The position numbers and the translations under genes were made by a program. From an uncultured Bacteroidales bacterium (GTDB lineage Bacteria > Bacteroidota > Bacteroidia > Bacteroidales > WCHB1-69), in the NCBI GenBank assembly GCA_905235135.1, contig CAJOKR010000025.1:26954-90953 (forward strand): 64,000 bases of DNA, in the 5' to 3' direction. The notes under the pieces were generated by a model. It searched no databases, was not told the DNA's origin, and worked only from the letters and a program-made list of their open reading frames with translations. Shown here piece after piece: positions 42,257 through 50,221 of the stretch; positions within the stretch are counted from its first letter, which is position 1; each line of letters begins with the position of its first letter.

Positions 42257-43789
42257 TCAATTATCTATTAATCTCGGGACGGGCATTACGAACAGGTCTT
42301 CGGGTTTGCGGGGACGGTAGGCATCTAACCAGCGGAATCCTTGGAGTTTGCGTTCGTTTTCCTTTATCTCTTCGTCGGGGTGAACCTGCCCGGAGGGGGC
42401 ATCGAAGTAGCGAATCTGCTGTATGTGGTTGCTGTCGAGGTAGATACGCATTTCACTCGTGATGGAGGTGTTGATGCCGATGAGCGAGCTGTCTTCCTCC
42501 TGGACGTAATAGACACACTCTGCATTTCCCACAATATCAACACGTTGGAGATTTCGATTTTCCAAATGTCCGATGATGTTCAGCCCTTTGATCTGGTTGA
42601 ATTCCGTGTCTTCGAAAAGCCCGCCGACGATGAACCCCGACCTGCAAAGTTCGATCGTGGAGTGTATCGAATCGAGCATTGTAAATCGGACAGTGTCGCC
42701 GGTAAGTTGGTAGTTATCGGACCAGAACACAGGATTGTAATACATTACCAGCATGGAGTCTTCTACGTTGTAAACCATTGAGTCACAAGCGCCTTGAAGA
42801 TCTTTATGTTGGAATTTGGTGTGGAAGAAAGCGCGGACTAATGTGGGGTTGGAGGCGGTGTCGAAATCGACGAACAGCGTGTCGCAATGGAGAAAAAGAG
42901 AGTCTTGGTTGTCATCAATATAGACGAGCATATTGCTGTCGGTGGCAATAGAAGTGCCGCCTTTCTCATGATGTTCGAGGTAATTTCCCGAGACGATGAG
43001 GTGGTTGGCCGTGTCCACGAAACGGGCGTTGCGCCAGGCACGGCCGAATTTCAGCTGCTGGTCGTAATAGACGCTGTCGGCGAAAAGTTGCTGTTTCTCG
43101 CCGAGAAGCTGCACGTTTCCGTAAAGGATGGAGATGTCGGATTCGGTTTTGTAGAGCCCGCGGTCGGTGAAGATGGTGTTTTCCTCGTTGACGAGGTGCG
43201 TGGGCGAGATGAAGTAGGCGATTTTGCTGCTGGCGTTGTAACGGAGGGAGTCGCAGTCCATAGTGTAGCTGGTGCTGCGCAGGAGCACCGAATCGTGGAG
43301 GTAGGCATCGTCGGTGTTGGTGTAGTATTTTCCGATGACGCTGGTCAGGGTGTCCGCATCGTTGAAGATTTGGCCGCCGGTGACGTAGTAGCCGCAGTCG
43401 ATGTTGAGGTCGTAGAAGAGGCTATCGGCGAGCAGGTACGACTTGCCGTTTTCGAGACGCACCTTGCCGGCGATGACAGCCTGCCGGATGTTGCCGTCGT
43501 AGGTGGCGCGGTAGCCGTTCAGGTGGATGGAGTCGCTAATGACGAAGCGGACGGGGTTGCCGTAAGCGATGATGTAGTTGTCCGCCTCATAAAGGTAGGC
43601 ACTGTCGCAGTAGCCCACCACGTTGTCCTGTTTGAATTTGACATTGCCGATGAGCCGCTGAGCACCGGGGTAAGCGTCCTCGTCGTAGTAGCCCATGTCC
43701 GCCCGATAGAGAATCTTGCGGTTGCTCTGTCCGTGTATCGCGCTGATACACAGAATGCTGAGTAACAGTATGGCGGACAGTCGCTTCAT
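42257..43789 (-). CDS. OstA/LptA-like envelope protein
   Basis: 510 residues. Signal peptide with Gln at +1 (ISAIHG/QSNR). The N-terminal half is an OstA-type beta-jellyroll with repeated strands (GNVKFKQDNVVGYCDSAYLYEADNYIIAYGNPVRF; GYRATYDGNIRQAVIAGKVRLENGKSYLLADSLFYD), as in LptA and the N-terminal domain of LptD. Probably part of periplasmic LPS transport. It overlaps in transcription with the YwqK-type lipoprotein gene 3 bp upstream. Confidence 0.85.
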   Translation of the reverse strand: MKRLSAILLLSILCISAIHGQSNRKILYRADMGYYDEDAYPGAQRLIGNVKFKQDNVVGYCDSAYLYEADNYIIAYGNPVRFVISDSIHLNGYRATYDGNIRQAVIAGKVRLENGKSYLLADSLFYDLNIDCGYYVTGGQIFNDADTLTSVIGKYYTNTDDAYLHDSVLLRSTSYTMDCDSLRYNASSKIAYFISPTHLVNEENTIFTDRGLYKTESDISILYGNVQLLGEKQQLFADSVYYDQQLKFGRAWRNARFVDTANHLIVSGNYLEHHEKGGTSIATDSNMLVYIDDNQDSLFLHCDTLFVDFDTASNPTLVRAFFHTKFQHKDLQGACDSMVYNVEDSMLVMYYNPVFWSDNYQLTGDTVRFTMLDSIHSTIELCRSGFIVGGLFEDTEFNQIKGLNIIGHLENRNLQRVDIVGNAECVYYVQEEDSSLIGINTSITSEMRIYLDSNHIQQIRYFDAPSGQVHPDEEIKENERKLQGFRWLDAYRPRKPEDLFVMPVPRLIDN

Positions 43790-43792
43790 GGA

Positions 43793-44461
43793 TTAATGCA
43801 GCAGGGTGGAGTCGGTTTTGTCGCTGATGATACGGTCTTGACGGAAGGTGATTTCGCGCCACACCTCGCCAGAGGGGGTGTAATAGACCTCGGGACCGTC
43901 TTTTTTGTTCTGTTTGTAGTGGGTAGTGCGGGCAGGGCGGCCGTTCTTGTCGTAGAAGGTGACCTCGCCGTCGCCGTTCTTGAAAGTGCCGTTGCCCACG
44001 GGGATGCCGCGCTCGTCGTAATAGTTCCATTCCCCGTCGAACATGTCATTCTGGAATCCGCCCTCGATTTTCACGCTGCCGTCGAGATGATAGGCCTTGT
44101 GCGGACCGTTCTTCCGGCCGTGGAGATAGGTGGTCACCTGGCTTTTGCAGCCGTTGGGCGTGAACATGGTCTCCACGCCCTCGATGGAATCGTTCTCATA
44201 GACGCAGTGGGTGTCGAGGGCACCGTTCTTATAGTAGCGGTTGAACTCGCCATTGCGTTTGCCATTGCGCATCTCCACCTCCATTTCCACAATGTTTGGA
44301 TTCTGGTAGTAATAGACGGTCTTGCCGTGCTCCTTTTTGCCTTTATACTGGATGACGGACTGGATGCGGCCGTCGGGGTATTGGGTCGTCTCCGTGTGCG
44401 TGCATGATGCGCCGGCCAGCGCGATGGCGGTGACGATGATAATGCGGGTCAGATTCTTCAT
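43793..44461 (-). CDS. YwqK/MORN-repeat lipoprotein
   Basis: 222 residues. Lipoprotein signal with lipobox LAGASC. Repeats of the YwqK/MORN type: GKRNGEFNRYYKNGALD, GRKNGPHKAYHLDGSVKIEGGF, MFDGEWNYYDERGIPVGNGTFKNGDGEVTFYDKNG, KKDGPEVYYTPSGEVW. Databases often name this family a toxin-antitoxin component, but nothing here supports that; an envelope scaffold is likelier. Co-transcribed with the OstA-like gene from the box at 44485. Confidence 0.85.
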   Translation of the reverse strand: MKNLTRIIIVTAIALAGASCTHTETTQYPDGRIQSVIQYKGKKEHGKTVYYYQNPNIVEMEVEMRNGKRNGEFNRYYKNGALDTHCVYENDSIEGVETMFTPNGCKSQVTTYLHGRKNGPHKAYHLDGSVKIEGGFQNDMFDGEWNYYDERGIPVGNGTFKNGDGEVTFYDKNGRPARTTHYKQNKKDGPEVYYTPSGEVWREITFRQDRIISDKTDSTLLH

Positions 44462-44484
44462 AATACCATATAATATTAGGGCGG

Positions 44485-44492
44485 CAAAGATA
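44485..44492 (-). promoter_or_regulatory. -7 box for the YwqK/OstA-like pair
   Basis: TATCTTTG on the minus strand followed by CCGCCC, about 24 bp from the ATG. Confidence 0.55.
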
Positions 44493-44536
44493 CAATTTTT
44501 AGGGAATGGGGAGATGGGTCGTATTCGTAAAATATG

Positions 44537-44544
44537 TACTTTTG
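44537..44544 (+). promoter_or_regulatory. -7 box for the T9SS esterase
   Basis: TACTTTTG, 16 bp before ATG 44560. It lies inside the longer ORF-track reading, so the longer start is ruled out. Confidence 0.6.
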
Positions 44545-44559
44545 CGGCAAATATATTCT

Positions 44560-45564
44560 ATGAAAAAAGTATTGACAATCAGCATCTTATTGATGATATG
44601 TGGGATGATGACCCTCACCGCCCAAATCCAGCACTTCACCTGGCAGGGTACGGAGCGTGAATATCTCATCCGTGTGCCCTCGCAGCATACGAGTCCTCTG
44701 CCTGTGCTCTTCTTCCTGCACGGGTTAGGCGACAATATCACGAACTATGACCAGACGTTCAACTTCGGGCAGATAGCCGAGGAGTTCGGGTGGGCGATTG
44801 TGGCGCCGCAAGCTCTCAACCAGGGCATAGGCGCCATGTGGAACGCCGGACTGATGCCCAGCTCCATCGATGACGCCGGCTTCCTGATGGCCCTCCTCGA
44901 CTCGCTGACCATCCAGTATCAGCTCGATCCCGACAGCGTCTTCTTCTCGGGCTTTTCGATGGGCGGCTTCATGACGCATCGCATGGCCATCATGCACGGC
45001 GATCGTATTACCGCGTGCGTTCCTTTCAGCGGACTGATCACCACTGCGGATGCCGCACAAACGCCCGTCGCGCCCGTCCGGATGCTCCACGTCCACGGCA
45101 CGAATGACAACGTGGTGGGTTACAACGGATATTCCACCGCGTTTGGCATGAATCTCGGCCTTGGGGTGGATGCTATCATGGACTACTGGCAGAATGCGAA
45201 CAGCTGCACTGGTGAGCCCGCCATTGACACGCTCCCCGACCTCAAGAATGACGGGCTGCGTTTTATCCGCTACACCTACAACTGCGGCACCGACCTGCAG
45301 CTGCTGAAAGTGGTTGGCGGCACCCATAACTGGTATGATGTCGCGCACAATGATGTTGGCTACAAGGAGATTCTCTACGAGTTCTGCTCCGGTCACAGCC
45401 TTCCGTCAGGCGTGCCCGCACGTGAGACGGGGTATCTGCAGGTCTGGCCGAACCCCACAAACGGCGTCCTCAACATCCAGATGCCCAATTCCGATTCACC
45501 GGCTAAAGACATTCAGGTTTTCGATGTGTATGGAAAATTGGTGGATCGTGGTAGGGGCGAATGA
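44560..45564 (+). CDS. T9SS esterase (polyhydroxybutyrate depolymerase/LpqC-like), sorting domain interrupted
   Basis: 334 residues as it stands. Signal peptide ends MTLTA with Gln at +1. Alpha/beta hydrolase motifs: LFFLHGLGDNITNY (oxyanion region), FSGFSMGGFMTHRMA (nucleophile Ser), HVHGTNDNVVGYNG (Asp) and GGTHNWYD (His). A type A sorting domain begins LQVWPNPTNGVLNIQ but is cut short after GKLVDRGRGE by a stop codon formed inside a 28-bp palindrome. Deleting exactly those 28 bp restores a normal sorting-domain end (ETTKIDMSRFPDGVYFVQ, to the stop at 45673). The protein as encoded probably cannot be exported or anchored by the T9SS. Substrate: an ester, perhaps a plant-wall or polyester type. 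Confidence 0.85.
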   Translation: MKKVLTISILLMICGMMTLTAQIQHFTWQGTEREYLIRVPSQHTSPLPVLFFLHGLGDNITNYDQTFNFGQIAEEFGWAIVAPQALNQGIGAMWNAGLMPSSIDDAGFLMALLDSLTIQYQLDPDSVFFSGFSMGGFMTHRMAIMHGDRITACVPFSGLITTADAAQTPVAPVRMLHVHGTNDNVVGYNGYSTAFGMNLGLGVDAIMDYWQNANSCTGEPAIDTLPDLKNDGLRFIRYTYNCGTDLQLLKVVGGTHNWYDVAHNDVGYKEILYEFCSGHSLPSGVPARETGYLQVWPNPTNGVLNIQMPNSDSPAKDIQVFDVYGKLVDRGRGE

Positions 45565-45578
45565 TTATTCGCCCCTAC
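45551..45578. repeat. 28-bp family palindrome, copy Q2 (inside the esterase gene)
   Basis: Arms GTAGGGGCG/CGCCCCTAC around core AATGATTATT. It splits the esterase's sorting domain and supplies an in-frame TGA. Flanking codons rejoin perfectly on removal. Confidence 0.95.
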
Positions 45579-45673
45579 AGACCACAAAAATCGATATGTC
45601 CCGCTTCCCCGACGGTGTCTATTTCGTGCAGGCAGGCAGCAGTGCGGTGACAAAGGTGGTGGTGTCTCGTTAA
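45579..45673 (+). pseudogene. Detached end of the esterase sorting domain
   Basis: Reads TTKIDMSRFPDGVYFVQAGSSAVTKVVVSR then TAA, the expected final strands of a type A T9SS sorting domain, but out of frame with the esterase because of the palindrome. Confidence 0.85.
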
Positions 45674-45685
45674 AAAGAAATTACC

Positions 45686-46171
45686 ATGCAACCCTTATAT
45701 ACCATAAAAAGCATGTACTCGATAGAGGAGTTCATGCGATTCAACAGAACGCTTCGCCTTCGGAACAAGAAAATCGTTGTTTTCCTGACCATATTAAATG
45801 TACTGTTGGTCGCTTTGACCGTGTTATGTTTGGTTAACGGCAGTTACATCTGGGCCGCGATTGCCGGTTTTTATCTGGTCTTCCTCAACTGGTACTTGTT
45901 TCGCGGCATCGACAAGCGCATGGCCAAAGTGTTTGTGCGGAATACGGAGATTGCCGGACAGCGGTGCGAGTTCCAGTTCTTTGAGGACCATTTCGACGCC
46001 CTCACGAAAAGCGGCACCACCAGCATTGATTACGGCAAGATAAAGAACATCATCGAAACGAGAACCAATGTTTATATCATGTACTCTGATTCACAGGGAA
46101 TAATGATGAAGAAGCCGATGCCGGAGGGGTTCTTGGGGTTTTTGAGAGGGAAGGTTGTAAAAGTAGAGTAG
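45686..46171 (+). CDS. YcxB-like membrane protein
   Basis: 161 residues. Two adjacent transmembrane helices (IVVFLTILNVLLVALTVLCLV and IWAAIAGFYLVFLNWYLFRGI) near residues 25-75, then a soluble domain with FQFFEDHFDALTKSGTTSIDYGKIKNIIETRTNVYIMYS, resembling the YcxB-like C-terminal domain. Function unknown. It starts 13 bp after the esterase's lost end. Confidence 0.75.
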   Translation: MQPLYTIKSMYSIEEFMRFNRTLRLRNKKIVVFLTILNVLLVALTVLCLVNGSYIWAAIAGFYLVFLNWYLFRGIDKRMAKVFVRNTEIAGQRCEFQFFEDHFDALTKSGTTSIDYGKIKNIIETRTNVYIMYSDSQGIMMKKPMPEGFLGFLRGKVVKVE

Positions 46172-46182
46172 AGTTATCTCCC

Positions 46183-46250
46183 CGCAGAACGCGCAGATTA
46201 ACGCAGATTGTTTTCGCGTAAATCAGCGAAAATCAGTGAGATTTGCTCGA
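46183..46250. repeat. Dispersed-type repeat encoding the DapA tail
   Basis: Contains CGCAGATTAACGCAGATT and ATCAGCGAAAATCAGTGAG, near-repeats of the same module. On the minus strand this codes the last ~16 residues of DapA (ISLIFADLRENNLR), a tail not expected of the family. Confidence 0.6.
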
Positions 46251-47136
46251 GAAATCGCAACAATCCTACAATCTCTTCCTGCAGCTTGTCCGAAACCGGC
46301 ACAAGCGGCAGACGTAACGCATTGTCGATGAGGTCCATGGCGGACATGATAGCTTTCACGCCGGCGGGACTGCCCTCTTTGAAGCAGTCGATGGTGAGCG
46401 GGACGAGCTGCTGGTGGATGGCTCGCGCCTCGTCCAACTCTTGTCGCATGATGTGGTGTACCATGTCGGCGACCTTCTTCGGGAACGCGTTGGCCATCAC
46501 GGAGATAAGTCCGTCAGCACCGGCGGCCATGAGCGGCAGGGTGAGCAGGTCGTCGCCGGAAATCACGAGGAAGCCCTCGGGACGTTTGGCGATGAGTTGC
46601 AGGATCTGCTTCATCATGCCGGAAGCCTCCTTGATGCCGACCACGTTGGGACATTCCTCAGCGATGCGTAGTGTGGTGGCCGCCTCCAAGTTGCAGGAGG
46701 TTCGGCCGGGCACGTTGTAGAGGAATACTGGCATATCTGTAGCGGCTGCAAAGGTCTTGTAATGAGCGATTAAACCCGCCTGAGAGGGCTTGTTGTAGTA
46801 GGGGGTGACCGTCAAAATAGCATCCACGTCGAAGGCGGCGAGGTGGTCCAACTTGCGGATCATGAACTGGGTGTTGGGGCCGCCGAGACCCACCATCACG
46901 GGCAGGCGCTTGGCGTTCGTTTCCAAGATGCAGCGCAGCACATCATCTTTTTCGGGCGGGGCGAGGGTGGGGTATTCGCTGGTAGTGCCCAAAGCCAGAA
47001 GGTAATCGACACCGTTGTCAATCGTACGGTTGACCAGCGTGGACAGGCGGTTGAAATCAATTTGCCCGTCTTTTTTGAAAGGCGTGATCAAGGCTACGCC
47101 CAGGCCTTTGAAAGCTTTTTGCACGTCGGGTCTCAT
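46198..47136 (-). CDS. dapA: 4-Hydroxy-tetrahydrodipicolinate synthase
   Basis: 312 residues. GVALITPFKKDGQIDF, LGTTSEYPTLAPPEK, YYNKPSQAGLIAHYK, the Tyr-containing FLYNVPGRTSCNLE and the Schiff-base Lys in GIKEASG are present. Condenses aspartate semialdehyde with pyruvate to start the diaminopimelate/lysine branch. The start ATG overlaps the end of the upstream gene by 4 bp. The C-terminal tail after LRFLEQ is repeat-derived, making the protein slightly longer than usual. Confidence 0.96.
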   Translation of the reverse strand: MRPDVQKAFKGLGVALITPFKKDGQIDFNRLSTLVNRTIDNGVDYLLALGTTSEYPTLAPPEKDDVLRCILETNAKRLPVMVGLGGPNTQFMIRKLDHLAAFDVDAILTVTPYYNKPSQAGLIAHYKTFAAATDMPVFLYNVPGRTSCNLEAATTLRIAEECPNVVGIKEASGMMKQILQLIAKRPEGFLVISGDDLLTLPLMAAGADGLISVMANAFPKKVADMVHHIMRQELDEARAIHQQLVPLTIDCFKEGSPAGVKAIMSAMDLIDNALRLPLVPVSDKLQEEIVGLLRFLEQISLIFADLRENNLR

Positions 47137-47663
47137 TTTCCGGAGAGTTTTTGGGTGTAGTTAAACGTGGATGCGAGGAACTGGCTGTAGTTGCCGCTTT
47201 CGGTCTGGATGAAGAGGTCGTAAAGCTGTTGGAAATCGGGACAGCTCCCGATTATGAATTTCGAGTGGGCGGTGGCGAGAATGGCCTCCGCAGGCGCGTG
47301 GTAGCGATAGTTGAAATCCAACAGGATGTCGAAGTCGCGGTTTATGAAATCGGTGACCTGCACGACGTTGGGCTCGCCGCACCAAGTGAGCTGCTTTTGG
47401 CAGAAGTAGTCGGCGGAGAGCTGCTGCAGGCAGTAGAAGGGTACATACTTCTCGTCGATGTAGCCGATGAGGTGTACCACTTTGCCGGAATTCTGCAGCT
47501 GGGTGAAAATCCGGAAGATGGCCTTGTAGGAATCTTCATCGGTGATTTCGCACAGCATCCCGACGGTGGTGGCGCGTTCAAGAGCGCAAACCTCCCGTAT
47601 TTTGTCGGGTCTTCTGGCTTGAAGGTGCTTGCGGAGGAAGTATTTTTTGATGCGGTCAAACAT
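47133..47663 (-). CDS. Conserved Bacteroidota protein (DUF6913-like)
   Basis: 176 residues from ATG 47663; the ORF-track start is a TTG lying within the promoter. No catalytic motif recognised; it has DRIKKYFLRKHL, a Cys-rich centre and HAPAEAILATAHSKFIIGSCPDFQQLYDLFIQTESGNY. I recall similar short proteins beside DapA in Bacteroidales, labelled DUF6913. Its 4-bp overlap with dapA shows translational coupling. Confidence 0.7.
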   Translation of the reverse strand: MFDRIKKYFLRKHLQARRPDKIREVCALERATTVGMLCEITDEDSYKAIFRIFTQLQNSGKVVHLIGYIDEKYVPFYCLQQLSADYFCQKQLTWCGEPNVVQVTDFINRDFDILLDFNYRYHAPAEAILATAHSKFIIGSCPDFQQLYDLFIQTESGNYSQFLASTFNYTQKLSGK

Positions 47664-47690
47664 AGGAAAAGGTCTTTTCAAAACAATTGG

Positions 47691-47698
47691 CAAAAATA
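47691..47698 (-). promoter_or_regulatory. -7 box for the DUF6913-dapA operon
   Basis: TATTTTTG on the minus strand, 28 bp from ATG 47663; back-to-back with the bamD promoter. Confidence 0.6.
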
Positions 47699-47709
47699 CA
47701 AAAAAATAG

Positions 47710-47717
47710 TATATTTG
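47710..47717 (+). promoter_or_regulatory. -7 box for the bamD operon
   Basis: TATATTTG followed by CGCGG, 16 bp before the bamD ATG. Only 11 bp separate it from the divergent minus-strand box. Confidence 0.6.
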
Positions 47718-47732
47718 CGCGGTTTTTTTATT

Positions 47733-48671
47733 ATGGCAAAGAAGACTTGTAACATCTTGATAGTTATATTGTTAGCCTTTGCGGTGGATGTCTATGCGAC
47801 AGACTTTCGCTGCGTGGTTGACACGGTTGTGCCTAAAACGGAGGTCGGCGGTGACACTGTCGCCCCGGTGAAGGACAAGCCGGCGAAAGGCAAGCCTGCG
47901 AAGTCAGGGAGGGTTAACAACAAGCGGGTCACGTTCGAGACGTTCGACCAGCACTATGCCCGTGCCATGAAATTCTACAACAACCGCCAGTGGCTCTCCG
48001 CCGCCGGCCTCTTCCAGGAACTTTACCCCCTTTCGTTGGGCACCCCGCGCGCCGACACCATCCTCTTCCTCTTTGCCGACTCCTACTACCAAAACGGCGA
48101 CTACAATATGGCCGCCCTCCATTTTCGCGACTACGTGCGTCGCTATCCCAACTCCGAACACACCGAGGATGCCTTCTTCCGTTGCATCCAGGCCGTCTAT
48201 AAGACCAGCCCCGATTATAGCCTCGACCAGTATAACACGCAGTACGCCATCGAACAGATTAAGTCGTTCCTGCAGGCCTATCCCGATAACAATCATGTGG
48301 AAGAGTGCAACCTCATGCTCGACGACTTGCGTCTCAAGCTGGCCCGCAAAGATCTGGAAATCATGAAGCTATATTACAACACCGACCACTACGAGGCGTG
48401 CCAGATTGCGGCGAAGAACTTCTTCAACGAATATTCCTACTCCCCGCTGATGCCCGAGGCGGTCTATTACCTCGTGCTTAACAACTACGAGTATGCCCGC
48501 CGCAGCACCGAGCGCAAGAAGCCCGAACGCCTCAAGGCCTGCCTCGACGCCTGCCAGAAAATGAGCATCAACTACCCGGACAGCAAATATGTCAAGGAAA
48601 CCGACAAAATTGCGCAGGATGTCACCAAACAATTGGAAAAACACAAGAACAAATCAAATAAATCCTCATAA
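47733..48671 (+). CDS. bamD: Outer membrane assembly protein BamD-like
   Basis: 312 residues from ATG 47733; the longer ORF-track reading crosses the divergent promoters. N-terminal hydrophobic signal (CNILIVILLAFAVDVYA) but no clear lipobox Cys at the usual place, and no Gln at +1. TPR-type helices: LFLFADSYYQNGDYNMAALHFRDYVRRYPNSEHTEDAFF and similar repeats through about residue 290. BamD is the TPR lipoprotein of the Bam complex; the context (rpoZ-like, coaBC, recN) matches its usual Bacteroidota neighbourhood. The missing lipobox may reflect start uncertainty. Confidence 0.85.
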   Translation: MAKKTCNILIVILLAFAVDVYATDFRCVVDTVVPKTEVGGDTVAPVKDKPAKGKPAKSGRVNNKRVTFETFDQHYARAMKFYNNRQWLSAAGLFQELYPLSLGTPRADTILFLFADSYYQNGDYNMAALHFRDYVRRYPNSEHTEDAFFRCIQAVYKTSPDYSLDQYNTQYAIEQIKSFLQAYPDNNHVEECNLMLDDLRLKLARKDLEIMKLYYNTDHYEACQIAAKNFFNEYSYSPLMPEAVYYLVLNNYEYARRSTERKKPERLKACLDACQKMSINYPDSKYVKETDKIAQDVTKQLEKHKNKSNKSS

Positions 48672-49001
48672 ATGAAAGCGTTAGAATACAAAAAATTGAA
48701 AATCGACCTGTTCGCCAAGACGAAAGACATTCGCATGTACGACAAGGACACTGGCAACTTCTACAAGAGCATCGTCATCATGTCGAAGCGCGCCGACCAG
48801 ATTGCTGCTGAGCTGAAGCAGGAGTTTCAGGAGAATTCCCACCTGCAGGCACCGCAAGACCGTTCTGGCGAGGAGGTTTACGAGAACCGCGAGCAGATTG
48901 AACTCTCCAAACTCTACGAGCAGCTTCCCAAACCCACTCAGCTTGCTCTTCACGAGTTCGAAGAGGGACAGGTTTACTTTAACGACGTAACGGACAAATA
49001 A
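48672..49001 (+). CDS. rpoZ: RNA polymerase omega-like subunit (Rpb6/RpoZ)
   Basis: 109 residues, the Bacteroidota omega form. The conserved core NFYKSIVIMSKRADQIAAELKQEF corresponds to the omega/Rpb6 fold that holds the beta' subunit. It follows bamD directly with no gap, as in relatives. Confidence 0.88.
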   Translation: MKALEYKKLKIDLFAKTKDIRMYDKDTGNFYKSIVIMSKRADQIAAELKQEFQENSHLQAPQDRSGEEVYENREQIELSKLYEQLPKPTQLALHEFEEGQVYFNDVTDK

Positions 49002-49011
49002 TCAGCTGATT

Positions 49012-50205
49012 ATGGGTAAACACGTGGTCATCGGCATCTCAGGTGGCATCGCGGCTTACAAGACGATGTACCTTATCCGGCTGTTCAAGAAGAACGGCTG
49101 GGAGGTGCGTGTGACCGCCACCCAAAATGCCCTCCAGTTTGTGACTCCGCTGACCATCGAGACGCTGTCGCAGAGTAAGTTATACACCGACATGTTCGAT
49201 GTGAACCGCGCTATGGAGGTGGAACACATTGCCTTGGCGGAATGGGCTGACGCCCTTGTGGTGGCACCGGCTACGGCCAACATCATCGGCAAGTTCGCGC
49301 ACGGCATCGCTGACGATGCGCTCTCGACCCTCTTCCTGGCCGTGAAGAAGCCTGTCTTCATAGCGCCGGCCATGAACAGCAATATGTTCGAAAACACTGT
49401 CGTTCAGCAGAATATCGGATTGTTGCGCGAGCGCGGCTGCCATATTCTCCTACCCAATGAAGGGTTCTTGGCCTGCGGTACCACTGGAAGTGGCCGGATG
49501 CAGGAGCCTGAGGAGATTTTCGAGCAGGTGGATGAAGAACTGTCGAACGATCATTCCTTACAGGGTAAAAACGTGTTGATCACCGCTGGTCCGACCTACG
49601 AACCTATTGATCCTGTGCGTTTTATCGGTAACCACTCTTCCGGTCTGATGGGCTTCTGTCTGGCAGAGGCTGCCACTCGCAAAGGTGCGATGGTCACACT
49701 CGTCACAGGCCCGTCTAACTGCGCCGCCCGTCACCCGAACATCCGTCGCGTGGATGTGAAAACGGCCGAGGAGATGTATCAGCAGTGTATGCAATGCGTT
49801 GACGAGCAGGATATTATCATCATGTCCGCAGCGGTAGCCGATTACACGCCCGCACACGTCGCGCCCGAGAAAATCAAGAAGGACTTCGCACAACTGTCGG
49901 TTGAGCTGGTTAAGACCAAAGACATTCTGGCTTCGGTTGGGAAAATCAAGCGCGAAGGACAGCTGCTCATCGGTTTCGCACTGGAGACTGAAAACGAGGT
50001 GGAGAATGCCAAAAAGAAACTGCACAATAAGAATGCAGATTTGATCGTTCTCAACTCTCTGCGCACCGCCGGCGCCGGCTTCCGCACCGCCACCAACCAG
50101 GTGACTATTTTCGCCCGTGACGGTCGGGAGTTCGCCAGCGAGCTGAAGAGCAAGCGCGAAATCGCGGAGGAGATTCTCCAAACCGCCAAAATCTATATCC
50201 AATAA
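49012..50205 (+). CDS. coaBC: Phosphopantothenoylcysteine decarboxylase/phosphopantothenate-cysteine ligase
   Basis: 397 residues. CoaC flavodoxin-like half: [29 protein letters not shown], and the active Cys loop [11 protein letters not shown]. CoaB half from about residue 180: [50 protein letters not shown] and [17 protein letters not shown]. Two steps of coenzyme A synthesis. 10 bp after rpoZ. Confidence 0.96.
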   Translation: MGKHVVIGISGGIAAYKTMYLIRLFKKNGWEVRVTATQNALQFVTPLTIETLSQSKLYTDMFDVNRAMEVEHIALAEWADALVVAPATANIIGKFAHGIADDALSTLFLAVKKPVFIAPAMNSNMFENTVVQQNIGLLRERGCHILLPNEGFLACGTTGSGRMQEPEEIFEQVDEELSNDHSLQGKNVLITAGPTYEPIDPVRFIGNHSSGLMGFCLAEAATRKGAMVTLVTGPSNCAARHPNIRRVDVKTAEEMYQQCMQCVDEQDIIIMSAAVADYTPAHVAPEKIKKDFAQLSVELVKTKDILASVGKIKREGQLLIGFALETENEVENAKKKLHNKNADLIVLNSLRTAGAGFRTATNQVTIFARDGREFASELKSKREIAEEILQTAKIYIQ

Positions 50206-50221
50206 TAAAAAAACCGCAACT

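Noticed and set aside
43793-44461. Toxin-antitoxin system suggested by the YwqK family name
   Set aside because: No toxin partner; the protein is a lipoprotein with MORN-like repeats in an envelope operon.
47151-47732. Long N-terminal extension of the BamD-like gene
   Set aside because: It runs antisense through the DUF6913-like gene and across two promoters.
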